A stretch of DNA of 30,984 nucleotides. Source: a bacterium UBP2_UBA2255 (GTDB taxonomy: Bacteria; Edwardsbacteria; AC1; EtOH8). Of the stretch, positions 14,811 through 22,615 are shown one piece after another. The notes beneath the pieces are model-generated. The model had not been told where the DNA came from. It saw only the letters and a list, made by a program, of their open reading frames with translations, and did not search any database. Each line of letters begins with the position of its first letter. Within the stretch, counting starts at the first letter, position 1. Location: positions 1 to 30,984 of the forward strand of contig DDXR01000069.1 of the NCBI GenBank assembly GCA_002347565.1. Direction: 5' to 3'. Both the position numbers and the translations under genes were made by a program.

Positions 14811-17800
14811 TCATTCCTCCAGCCAGCAGTCCTTCAGGCGAGGCGCGCCGAACGGCCGCACCCGGTAGCCGTGCAGCTGGGGCCGCATGGCCACGAACCT
14901 CATGGAGTGGTACAGGAACACCCACGGCGCCTCGTCCACCACTGCCGCCTCGATCTCGCGGTAGAACGACTGCCGTTCCACTGGATTGCGGATGGCCAGG
15001 GCCCGCTCCAGCATGGCGTCGATCCTGGGGGACGACAGGAAGGAAGTGTTGCCCGGTTTGCCGAAGGAGCGCGTGTGGAACAGCGGGGTCAGGAAGTTGT
15101 CGGGATCTCCGTTGTCGGTGGACCAGCCCCGGAACGAAAGCAGGGCGTGCCCGCCATAGGCGCGGTCCAGCAGCTCCTTCCAGCTCAGGGGGTTGATCCG
15201 GAGCCTGATCCCCACCTCCTGGCACTGCCGCTTGACCAGCTCGCCCCGCTCCATCTGGGCGGCGATATCGCGCACGTCCAGCAGATACTCGCCGGGAAGC
15301 CCGCCGGGATAGCCGGCCTGCGCCAACAGCTGCTGGGCCCTGCTGGGGTCGTGCGGGTAGCCCACCAGTTCCGGGTTGAACACTTCCATCCGGGGCGGGA
15401 ACACGCCCCTGGCGATCACGGCCTCCCCCTTGAGCTCTGAGGAGTCGACCAGCTCCTGCTTGTCGATCGCGCAGTTCAGGGCCTGCCGCACCAGCTTGTC
15501 GCGGAATGGCGTGTCCTGGGCGACGTTGATGCACAGGTACTGGACATTGAGCGATGCCGCGCTCTTGACGACCACGCCGCCCTGCTCCTCCAGCGCCCCC
15601 CGGTCGCGCTGATGCAGGCTGGCCGCATGCAGGCTGCCGGCGGTGAACAGCTCCAGCCGCTTCTGGTTGTCCAGCCCGATCACCCAGCGGATGCCCCCCA
15701 GCGAGACCCGCTGTTCGTAGTAGCCGTCGAACCGGGCGACCTCGATCGCCGCTCCCGGCTGCCAGGAGGCCAGCATGAACGCCCCGGCGCCGACGGGGCG
15801 GGTGGCGAAATCGGGCGAGGCCACTGCCTCCCGCGGGACGACGGCCGTGGCGTTGACCGCCAGGTTGGCCAGGAACGGCATGTAGGGGCGCACCAGAGCA
15901 ATCTGGACGCAGTGATCATCGACAACCCTGATCCCGTCGACACCCCGGCTCCTGCCGGCTGCGAACTCGGCGCCGCCCCGGACCATGTCCACAAAGTAGG
16001 CGTTGGGCGACTTCACCTTGGGGTCCAGCAGTCGCTCCAGCGAGTACTTGACGTCGCCGCCGGTGAGCTCGCGGCCGTTGTGGAAGCGCACCCCCTTGCG
16101 CAGGTGGAAGGTCCATGTCAGCCCGTCTGGCGAGACGGCCCAGGATCGGGCGATGGCCGGCATCACCCGGGCGCCGTCGTCGAACTGTACCAGCCCGGCG
16201 TGGATCTGGCCCGCCACCTCGTTCGACGTTGAATCGGTCAGGAAGGCCGGGTCCAGGGTGATGGGATCGGACATCAGGTCCAGCTGCAGGGTGCCCCCGG
16301 CCGCGGCCGCCCCCTGCAGCGGGTGTCCATCCAGCGGCGGCGGGGTCCTGTTCAGGTCGGCCAGCACGGAAAAACCCTGGTTCAGCAGGCCGGCCAGGCG
16401 CGACAGATACTGCCCCACCTGCTTGTAGGTCCCCGCGTATGCGGTGTAGACGCCGTAGATCTCCTGGCGGCGTCCCTGCTGGGCGGCGATGGTCGCGCCC
16501 GCCTCCTGCCCGATCAGCTCGAACTGGCCGGCCGCCTCCCCCGACCGCTCCAGCGACCAGCGGGCCTGGCTGATGTTCCGGAGGTTGTCGCCGGTGAGCG
16601 CAAGGATCTGCCCCCCGATCAGCTCGGTTTCGCCGAAGGTCTTGCGGACGTCCTCGAACAGCGGGGCCAGCCGGCCGGTGTCCTGCTTGGCCTGCAACGC
16701 CAGGGCCCGCGTCTGGTCGACGAACGACGTGAACTCGGCGCCGGCGTCGCCCATGTCGGCCACCTCGATGGATTCGTAGAACGACAGCAGCTTGATCTCG
16801 TCGGTGAAGCTGTTGAGGTATCCGGCCGAGGCGATCAGGCTGTCGGCCGCGGCTGCCACGGCGGTCAGCTGCTGCCGGAATTGATCCCAGGTGTCCTGCA
16901 GGGCGCGCAGGTCGCGGTCCGACTGGTCCAGCAGTCCGGCGATCTCGGCCGTCTGCTTCATGTTGGCCGCCAGCAGGGCGCCGGTCGCCTCCAAGTTGGC
17001 GCTGATGGCGCTGTTGTTGGCGAACAGCTCCTCCAGCTCCCCCCACACCGCGCCCGAGGCCGCCTCCTCCTCGCCGGCGGTCGTGGTCAGCTCGGCCATC
17101 GACCCCTGGAGCGAGCGCCACCGGTCCTCGGCCTCGAGCACCCGCGCCCGCAGCAGCTCGTTTTTGGCAGCCAGTTCGCGCCCGATCCACGGGGCCGCCG
17201 ACCGGGCCAGCCGGCGCAGCACGGTCTCCTCCTGCTTGCGGACGAAGTCGATCTGCCCGACCTCCGCGGTCTCGGTCGACAGCACCGACGCCACCAGCTC
17301 CTGGGCGACGCCCAGGCGCCCGGCCGCGGTCGCGATCTGGCCGGTGCCGGCCAGCAGGCGGTCCTTGATCTGCATCTGGTTCCGGGCGGCGGACTGGATG
17401 GCGTCGAACTCGGCGATCAGCTTCTGGTTCTGCTGGTTGACGGCGGCGATGCCCCGCCGCATCAGGTCCGCCCGCTCCTTGAGCGCCAGCGCCGTCTCCC
17501 GGGCCCGGCCGATGCCGCCCAGCGACTGTTCCAGCCGGTCCCGGATCCGCCCGGCCTCGGCCGGGATCTGGCCGGCCTTGGCCTCCATCTGCGTCGCCAG
17601 CCGGTTCATGTTCTCGGCGATCACCGAGAAGCCGCGGCCGGCGCCGCCGGCGTGATAGGCCTTGATCTCGGCGTTGCGGGAAAGCTGCTTGATGCCGATC
17701 GACAGGTCGGCCAGCACGCCCACCAGCGATTGCAGCCGGACCGTGATCTCGGACAGCTGCCGCAGGCGGTCCTCGGCCTGCCGGTTGAGGTCGATGGTCC

Positions 17801-18167
17801 GATCGACCGAGGACAGCATCTGCTGCAGGATGCCCTCGGTGCCGATGATGATCTTCTTGTAGTCGGCGCTGGTGTCCAGCACCATCACCGAGTAGTTGAC
17901 CACCTGATCCATGCCGGAAAACAGCCCGGCCGTCCCGGCGCCGAAGGAGCTGATGTTCGCCAGATGGCGCTTCCCCGCCTGGTTGAGCGCGTCCACGCCC
18001 TGCATGATGGCCGGCAGCAGCCCGGTGAATCGGCCCGCCTGCGCCAGATAGGATGCCAGCTCGGCCGCTGGCAGGCTGCCGCTGGGCGGCTCCTCCGGCT
18101 GTCGCTGCGGGGCCGGGGCCGGGCGTTGGCGCCGGAACAGGCCGGCGAGCAGGTCTGATGCTCTCAT
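14811..18167 (-). CDS. Soluble chemoreceptor-like coiled coil fused to an oligopeptide-binding (SBP_bac_5) domain
   Basis: An 1118-residue fusion. Residues 35-600 are almost entirely helical and hold two hairpin tips like those of methyl-accepting chemotaxis proteins: LADLSIGIKQLSRNAEIKA..HAGGAGRGFSVIAENMNRLA (152-191) and FTDEIKLLSFYESIEVADMG..EFTSFVDQTRALA (454-490). Residues 626-1118 form a family 5 solute-binding domain (DPITLDPAF, LTWTFHLRKGVRFHNG, LLAQAGYPGG, WSTDNGDPDNF). That family normally binds peptides or nickel in the periplasm, yet no signal peptide or membrane helix is present; the start MRASDLLAGLFRRQRP is polar. It should therefore act in the cytoplasm. It follows glutamate racemase by seven bases and precedes rluD. 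A cytoplasmic ligand sensor is inferred. Confidence 0.88.
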   Translation of the reverse strand: MRASDLLAGLFRRQRPAPAPQRQPEEPPSGSLPAAELASYLAQAGRFTGLLPAIMQGVDALNQAGKRHLANISSFGAGTAGLFSGMDQVVNYSVMVLDTSADYKKIIIGTEGILQQMLSSVDRTIDLNRQAEDRLRQLSEITVRLQSLVGVLADLSIGIKQLSRNAEIKAYHAGGAGRGFSVIAENMNRLATQMEAKAGQIPAEAGRIRDRLEQSLGGIGRARETALALKERADLMRRGIAAVNQQNQKLIAEFDAIQSAARNQMQIKDRLLAGTGQIATAAGRLGVAQELVASVLSTETAEVGQIDFVRKQEETVLRRLARSAAPWIGRELAAKNELLRARVLEAEDRWRSLQGSMAELTTTAGEEEAASGAVWGELEELFANNSAISANLEATGALLAANMKQTAEIAGLLDQSDRDLRALQDTWDQFRQQLTAVAAAADSLIASAGYLNSFTDEIKLLSFYESIEVADMGDAGAEFTSFVDQTRALALQAKQDTGRLAPLFEDVRKTFGETELIGGQILALTGDNLRNISQARWSLERSGEAAGQFELIGQEAGATIAAQQGRRQEIYGVYTAYAGTYKQVGQYLSRLAGLLNQGFSVLADLNRTPPPLDGHPLQGAAAAGGTLQLDLMSDPITLDPAFLTDSTSNEVAGQIHAGLVQFDDGARVMPAIARSWAVSPDGLTWTFHLRKGVRFHNGRELTGGDVKYSLERLLDPKVKSPNAYFVDMVRGGAEFAAGRSRGVDGIRVVDDHCVQIALVRPYMPFLANLAVNATAVVPREAVASPDFATRPVGAGAFMLASWQPGAAIEVARFDGYYEQRVSLGGIRWVIGLDNQKRLELFTAGSLHAASLHQRDRGALEEQGGVVVKSAASLNVQYLCINVAQDTPFRDKLVRQALNCAIDKQELVDSSELKGEAVIARGVFPPRMEVFNPELVGYPHDPSRAQQLLAQAGYPGGLPGEYLLDVRDIAAQMERGELVKRQCQEVGIRLRINPLSWKELLDRAYGGHALLSFRGWSTDNGDPDNFLTPLFHTRSFGKPGNTSFLSSPRIDAMLERALAIRNPVERQSFYREIEAAVVDEAPWVFLYHSMRFVAMRPQLHGYRVRPFGAPRLKDCWLEE

Positions 18168-18174
18168 GCGCGTG

Positions 18175-19005
18175 TCAGCAGTTCAATTCGGCTTGTTCCG
18201 AGGCGATGGGCCGGCCCATGAACACCTCGGCCAGGTGGTCGAAATGCCGGCAGGAGTCCGTGGTCAGGTAGCGGCAGGCGCCGCCGCGCGACACCCTGGA
18301 CTCGTGCTCGGGATGCCGGGCCAGGTAGCCGGCCAGGCTGGGCGCCACCAGCTGGTCCTGGGAGACGATGGTCACCGCCGGCGGCAGCAGGGCGCGGATC
18401 CGCGGCAGGATCAGCGGGTAGTGGGTGCAGGCCAATAACAGGGTATCGATACCTTCGATTTGGGATTTGGTTTGATCCCAATACTTGGTGATGAAGTGGT
18501 CCAGCCCCGGCCCTTCCAGTTCCCCGGCCTCCACCAGCGGCACCAGCAGCGGACAGGCCTGCTGCACCAGTTTGACCTGCGGCGCGTGGTGGGCAATCTC
18601 CAGAGCGAAGCTGTCGGACCTGACCGTTCCGGCCGTGGCCCACAGGGCCACCGCGTTGGTCTTGGTGTATCGATGGATGGCCTCGACCGTGGGCCGGATC
18701 ACGCCCAGCACCCGGCGGTCCGGATGATGGGCGGGGAGATACGTCTGCTGGATGGTGCGCAGCGCCTTGGCCGACGCCGTGTTGCAGGCGATCACCACCA
18801 GCGGGCAGCCCAGCCCGAACAGGTGGCCGACGCCGGCGGTGGCGAAGCGCAGCACCGCCTCGAATGAGCGGTTGCCGTAGGGCGTGCGGGCGTTGTCGCC
18901 CAAGTAGACGTAGTCGTACTGCGGCAGCTGCTCGAGGACCTTGCGGAAGACCGTCAGCCCGCCGAAGCCGGAGTCGAAGACGCCGATGGGTGCAGGATTA
19001 GACAT
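18175..19005 (-). CDS. murI: Glutamate racemase
   Basis: A 276-residue cofactor-independent racemase that makes D-glutamate for peptidoglycan. IGVFDSGFGGLTV holds D11; GDNARTPYG is the substrate loop. The two catalytic cysteines are C74 in VIACNTAS and C193 in LLACTHYPL. Length and motif order are standard for MurI. The C-terminal tail is unremarkable. It ends seven bases before the chemoreceptor-like fusion gene and starts 64 bases after the TrpF-like gene, so it is probably co-transcribed with both. No clear Shine-Dalgarno sequence precedes ATG 19005. Confidence 0.96.
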   Translation of the reverse strand: MSNPAPIGVFDSGFGGLTVFRKVLEQLPQYDYVYLGDNARTPYGNRSFEAVLRFATAGVGHLFGLGCPLVVIACNTASAKALRTIQQTYLPAHHPDRRVLGVIRPTVEAIHRYTKTNAVALWATAGTVRSDSFALEIAHHAPQVKLVQQACPLLVPLVEAGELEGPGLDHFITKYWDQTKSQIEGIDTLLLACTHYPLILPRIRALLPPAVTIVSQDQLVAPSLAGYLARHPEHESRVSRGGACRYLTTDSCRHFDHLAEVFMGRPIASEQAELNC

Positions 19006-19069
19006 CAGATGCGATCAGAATGAAGTCGAGGTTTTCCGCGGGGACAGGACAGCGACCCGGTACGCGGGA

Positions 19070-19723
19070 TCAGGCCCCGGCGGCCGCCATGAACGCCGCC
19101 AGCTTGGCCGGGTCGAGCTTGCCGTCGGTGCGCACCCCGCTGCAGACGTCCAGCCCGAACGGCCGCACCGCGTCCAGCGCCTCGCGGACGTTGCCGGCGT
19201 TGAGCCCGCCGGCCAGGTACACCGGCACCCGCGACCGCTCGACGATGGCCCGGCTCAGCGACCAGTCGTGGGTGCGGCCGGTGCCGCCCAGCACCTTGAC
19301 CTCCCGGCCGGGGTCGCCGCTGTCCAGCAGCAGGGCGTCGGCGTGCTCCGACACCCGCACCGCCTCCTCGACCGTCTTGTCGTCGCGGACATGGACCGCC
19401 TGGACGATCTTGATGGCCGGCAGCTTGCGCTTCAGCTCGGAGTACCAGCCGTCGGCCAGCGCGTCGACCAGCTGGATGGTGCTGGTCAGCGTCCGCCGGT
19501 GATGCTCGACGATCAGGTCGACCGCGGTCTCGCTGGTCAGCAGGAAGGTGGCCACCGGCGGCGGCACCGCCTGGGCGATCCGTGCGATCGTCTCGTCCTC
19601 GATCACCCCGGGACCGCTGGGCATGCTGCCCACCAGCCCCAGCGCCGAGGCGCCGGCGTCGATCGCCATCCACGCCTCCCCGACCGAAGCGATGCAGCAG
19701 ATCTTGATCCGCGGTCTGGTCAT
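19070..19723 (-). CDS. Divergent TrpF-like (phosphoribosylanthranilate isomerase family) protein
   Basis: A 217-residue (beta-alpha)8 barrel of the TrpF family. The acid/base cysteine is in KICCIAS (C9) and the partner aspartate in ALLLDSG; GGTGRTHDW, YLAGGLNAGNV and DVCSGVRTDG form the phosphate-binding end. The family block that normally reads FYPKSPRYV, with a substrate-contacting arginine, is replaced by GSMPSGPGVI. No other trp gene is nearby. It may be a TrpF paralog acting on another phosphosugar-type substrate rather than the tryptophan-pathway enzyme. It is followed at 64 bases by murI. The ribosome site is weak, and the 48-base spacer upstream holds a palindrome (GATTTTTAAAATC). Confidence 0.85.
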   Translation of the reverse strand: MTRPRIKICCIASVGEAWMAIDAGASALGLVGSMPSGPGVIEDETIARIAQAVPPPVATFLLTSETAVDLIVEHHRRTLTSTIQLVDALADGWYSELKRKLPAIKIVQAVHVRDDKTVEEAVRVSEHADALLLDSGDPGREVKVLGGTGRTHDWSLSRAIVERSRVPVYLAGGLNAGNVREALDAVRPFGLDVCSGVRTDGKLDPAKLAAFMAAAGA

Positions 19724-19771
19724 GGTCTGATGTTCGATGCGATGGAAAGTGCTACGATTTTAAAAATCGTG

Positions 19772-20221
19772 TTACGAGGCGCCGGACGCCGTGCCCGTGC
19801 CGTCCCGCAGGGCGCCCAGCCGGGCGCGCGACTCGTAGGGCCTAACGAACAGCTGGTAGTCGGTCTCCGGGACCGGCCCGCCGCAGCGCCGCTCGATCTC
19901 TGCCCGGTCGACGATGCGCTCCCGCAGCTTGCCGCAGACGTACTCGCCGCAGGACGCGCAGTTCGCGATCCCCCTGGCGATGACGCAGGGCCGCACCGGG
20001 CAGTCCGTGTCCACCAGCCGCGGCTCTCCCGGCGAGACGCAGCCGTCGCAGACGATCCGCTCCGCCGGGATGCGGAACCCGAAGTACCTGGACCAGCCGT
20101 CGCTCAGCAGCTGGCGCCGGTCGTCCCGCTCCACGTTCGGGCGGTACGCCAGGCACAGGTCGCAGCGGTAGCCGCAGCGGGCGAGGATCTCGCCGGCCGC
20201 CATCAGCCAAGCCCCGGGCAC
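19772..20221 (-). CDS. DUF3795-like cysteine-rich protein
   Basis: A 149-residue protein with cysteines at 16, 20, 23, 58, 61, 74, 79, 88, 91 and 96, in the order CGYRCDLC, CDGC, DCPVRPC, NCASC and C. This is the pattern of DUF3795 proteins, which are presumed to bind zinc or an iron-sulfur cluster; their function is unknown. They are common in anaerobes. The start is GTG 20221, supported by GGAGGT six bases upstream; the alternative ATG at 20203 has no such site. It begins four bases after the stop of the amidase gene, so the two are one operon, though a functional link is not obvious. Confidence 0.85.
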   Translation of the reverse strand: MPGAWLMAAGEILARCGYRCDLCLAYRPNVERDDRRQLLSDGWSRYFGFRIPAERIVCDGCVSPGEPRLVDTDCPVRPCVIARGIANCASCGEYVCGKLRERIVDRAEIERRCGGPVPETDYQLFVRPYESRARLGALRDGTGTASGAS

Positions 20222-20225
20222 CAGA

Positions 20226-21431
20226 TCACCTCCCGCCTCCGCCCAGCGGCCGCTGGTGCTTGCGGGCGAAGGAGGCGATGCCGCCGGCGATGCCCCGGGC
20301 GATCTGCTCGCGGAAGGCGTCGGTCTTCAGCAGCTTCTCCTCGTCCTTGTGCGAGATGAACGCGCTCTCCACCAGGATGGCCGGCATGTAGGCGCCGTTG
20401 AGCACGTAGAACCCCGCCTGGTTGATGCCGCGGGACGGGATCCGCACCCGGCTCCGGATCGATTCCTGGACCAGCTCGGCCAGGTCGGACGACTCGATCA
20501 GGAACTCGTTCTGGATCATGTCCCACAGGATGAACTGGACCTCGTCCTGGTCGCGCGCCCTGCGGTCGGGCCGCTCGAACTCCACCGCGGCGTTCTCCAT
20601 GGCGGCCGTGGCCCGGGCCTCGTCGGTCTTGGCCACCGACAGGAAGTAGGTCTCGACGCCCCGCATCGTCGCCAGGGCCCGCTTCTTCTTGGGCGCGGCG
20701 TTGCAGTGGACGCTGATGAACAGGTCGGCGCCCTCCTTGTTGGCCAGCGCGGTGCGCTCGGACAGCGCGACGAAGCTGTCGTCGCCCCGGGTCAGCACCA
20801 CCAGCAGCCCCAGCTCGTCCTCGAGGATGGTCTTGAGCTTGAGGACGATGTCCAGGTTGACGTCCTTCTCGCAGGTCCCGCGGGGGCCCACGGCCCCGGG
20901 ATCCTTGCCGCCGTGGCCGGGGTCGAGCACCACCTTCCTGACGCCGCGCCTGCCATCGTCCGTCCGCCGCGGACGCAGCACCGGTGAGCGCACCTGGTCC
21001 GGCTGGACGCCCCCCAGGCTGAGGCGCCGGCCGGCCTCGTCCCAGATGATGCTGCGCCCCCACTGCGGTACCAGGAAGCGCTGGAACAGCTCCAGCGGCA
21101 CCCACAGCTCGCCCTGGTACTGCCGCACCGGGTTGTAGAGGTTGCACGACCTGCTGTCGCACACGAAGAAGGTGTTGTCGGCCGCCAGCCGCAGGGTGTG
21201 GCCCGGCAGCCGGATGTCGGCCGCCCCCTCCAGCGCCGACCAGCGGGCCTCCGCGCCCCAGGCCTGCGCCACCTCGGCCAGCGGCAGATAGTCCTCCTTG
21301 TCAAACACCAGCACCTGGACGATCCGCGAATTTCCGGCGGCGTCGATCAGCGTCAGCTGCCGGTCCTGGGACAGCGCGGCCGATACTGCGATCGTAAGCA
21401 GCAGCGATATGTAAACGGCAATAGTTCTCAT
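20226..21431 (-). CDS. N-acetylmuramoyl-L-alanine amidase (Amidase_3)
   Basis: A 401-residue exported zinc amidase that cuts the bond between N-acetylmuramic acid and the stem peptide. ATG 21431 starts a clean signal peptide (MRTIAVYISLLLTIAVSAALS). Residues 25-140 form a copper-amine-oxidase-like N-domain (AGNSRIVQVL, YLPLAEVAQAWG, LWVPLELFQRFL), often a wall-binding module. The catalytic domain follows: H173 in DPGHGG, E188, H242 in SVHCNA and catalytic E355 in ILVESAFIS. The loop between H242 and E355 is long, as in autoinhibited AmiA/C enzymes. The frame is open to 21476, but that extension is polar and would hide the signal peptide. The DUF3795 gene follows directly. Confidence 0.94.
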   Translation of the reverse strand: MRTIAVYISLLLTIAVSAALSQDRQLTLIDAAGNSRIVQVLVFDKEDYLPLAEVAQAWGAEARWSALEGAADIRLPGHTLRLAADNTFFVCDSRSCNLYNPVRQYQGELWVPLELFQRFLVPQWGRSIIWDEAGRRLSLGGVQPDQVRSPVLRPRRTDDGRRGVRKVVLDPGHGGKDPGAVGPRGTCEKDVNLDIVLKLKTILEDELGLLVVLTRGDDSFVALSERTALANKEGADLFISVHCNAAPKKKRALATMRGVETYFLSVAKTDEARATAAMENAAVEFERPDRRARDQDEVQFILWDMIQNEFLIESSDLAELVQESIRSRVRIPSRGINQAGFYVLNGAYMPAILVESAFISHKDEEKLLKTDAFREQIARGIAGGIASFARKHQRPLGGGGR

Positions 21432-21476
21432 TTTCCGTAATTGAGTATCTTGTCTCTCACGCCTTCGCAGACCCAC

Positions 21477-21527
21477 CCCTGACCCCTCCCTTCTCCCGAA
21501 GGGGAAGGGGCAAGGGAGGGGTCAGGG
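21477..21527. repeat. Long palindrome in intergenic spacer
   Basis: A perfect 16-bp inverted repeat (CCCTGACCCCTCCCTT at 21477-21492 and its complement at 21512-21527) encloses a G-rich 19-base loop. It fills most of the gap between the glycosyltransferase stop and the amidase start. A related, degenerate palindrome with TGACCCCTCCC lies at 25949-25996. This looks like a dispersed palindromic element; as RNA it could also end transcription of the glycosyltransferase, but it lacks a U-tract. Confidence 0.7.
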
Positions 21528-21537
21528 AGTTGATCGT

Positions 21538-22608
21538 TCACTTGATCCCCGCCAGCTGGTGGATCCGCCGCACCGTGGCCTGGGCGTCGTGGGTCCGTTC
21601 CAGCCAGGCCCGGCCCTCGGCGCCGAGCCGCTGCCGCAGCGCCTGGTCGGTGATCAGCGTGGCCAGCTGCGGGACGATCGAATCCCGGTCGATCTCGACG
21701 AAGGGGTGCCCGATCCCCGCCTTCCTCATGTTCGCGGCGACGCAGGTGGCCACCGGCACGCCCATCGCCAGCCACTCCAGCGCGCTGATGCCGTAACCCA
21801 GGTCTCCGATCTGGTCGACGCCGATGTCGCAGGTGGCCTTGACCGCCAGGGCGTCGGCGTGGGGCAGGTTTTCGATCAGCACCAGCTCCACCGGGTGCGT
21901 CTTTTCCAGGACCCTGACCGCGGCGATGATGGCGTCCGACCCCTTGGCGGCGCGGCTGGAGGGCGAGTGCCCGATCCGGAGCTTGCCGCTGTTTTCCCGC
22001 GCCCGAACGGGAAATGCGGAACAATCAAAGGGGAAAAACACGTGCTGGATAGTGGAATGCAGGTCGAGGTGGTCCCACTCCACGGTGACGCTCCGGTCCG
22101 CGATCTCGTCGATGCCGGGCATCACGCCGCGGCGGCGCAGGTCGCTGCCCAGGTAGCAGCAGACGACCTTCTTCCCCCGGGCATGCCACGCCGGGATGAA
22201 CGGGTCGTACTTGAGGAACCCGTGGCCGCCGTCCAGCTGGTAGACGTCGAACTCATCCAGCCGGTCGCGGCGGATCGCCTGCTCCACCAGCGGCCGCTGC
22301 AGCTTGTCGCGCAGCCGGAACAGGGCCGCGGCCAGCGGTTGGGCCGGGCGCCAGCGGAGCGGCCGCGGCCCGGGCTTCGCCAGTGCCGTGTCCTGGGCCA
22401 GCGACCGCCGGGGGCAGAGCGCGCGCTTGAACATGCCGGCCAGGACCGGGTCCGACAGCGGCAGGTCCAGGCAGAGGTCCTCCGGGTAGCCCCGCGGGTC
22501 GCGCGCCAGCGTCACCAGCCGGCTGTCGTGGCCCAGCGCCCGCTCGGCCTTGACCAGGGCGATCGGCACGCCGGCGGTGTTGAGCGGGGCGATGTGGAGG
22601 ATCCTCAT
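21538..22608 (-). CDS. Glycosyltransferase family 4-like
   Basis: A 356-residue GT-B type glycosyltransferase. MRILHIAPLNTAGVP is the glycine-containing N-terminal nucleotide-sugar fold entry, and GYGISALEWLAMGVPVAT (about residue 275-292) is the C-terminal donor-binding block typical of families 1 and 4. LRIGHSPSSRAAKGSDAIIAA marks the start of the second Rossmann domain. These enzymes build surface glycans or glycolipids; donor and acceptor cannot be read. It is cytoplasmic or membrane-associated, without membrane helices. It starts seven bases after the TPR gene, and a near-identical copy of its first 47 bases lies upstream of that TPR gene. Confidence 0.87.
   Translation of the reverse strand: MRILHIAPLNTAGVPIALVKAERALGHDSRLVTLARDPRGYPEDLCLDLPLSDPVLAGMFKRALCPRRSLAQDTALAKPGPRPLRWRPAQPLAAALFRLRDKLQRPLVEQAIRRDRLDEFDVYQLDGGHGFLKYDPFIPAWHARGKKVVCCYLGSDLRRRGVMPGIDEIADRSVTVEWDHLDLHSTIQHVFFPFDCSAFPVRARENSGKLRIGHSPSSRAAKGSDAIIAAVRVLEKTHPVELVLIENLPHADALAVKATCDIGVDQIGDLGYGISALEWLAMGVPVATCVAANMRKAGIGHPFVEIDRDSIVPQLATLITDQALRQRLGAEGRAWLERTHDAQATVRRIHQLAGIK
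22562..22608. repeat. 47-bp direct repeat, copy A (start of glycosyltransferase gene)
   Basis: These bases encode the first residues of the glycosyltransferase and match 23905-23951 at 44 of 47 positions in the same orientation. The similarity stops at the ATG on one side and fades inside the coding region on the other. Together the copies flank the TPR gene. Confidence 0.85.
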
Positions 22609-22615
22609 GGCGCGG

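Noticed and set aside
16323..18158. 611-codon + strand ORF opposite the chemoreceptor-like fusion
   Set aside because: It is rich in Q, R, G, H and P with no motif, and lies exactly opposite a coherent gene with clear domains; it is an antisense shadow caused by high GC content.
19752..19770. Palindrome GATTTTTAAAATC as a terminator or operator
   Set aside because: It is short and AT-rich with no GC stem; it may be chance in an AT-rich spacer.
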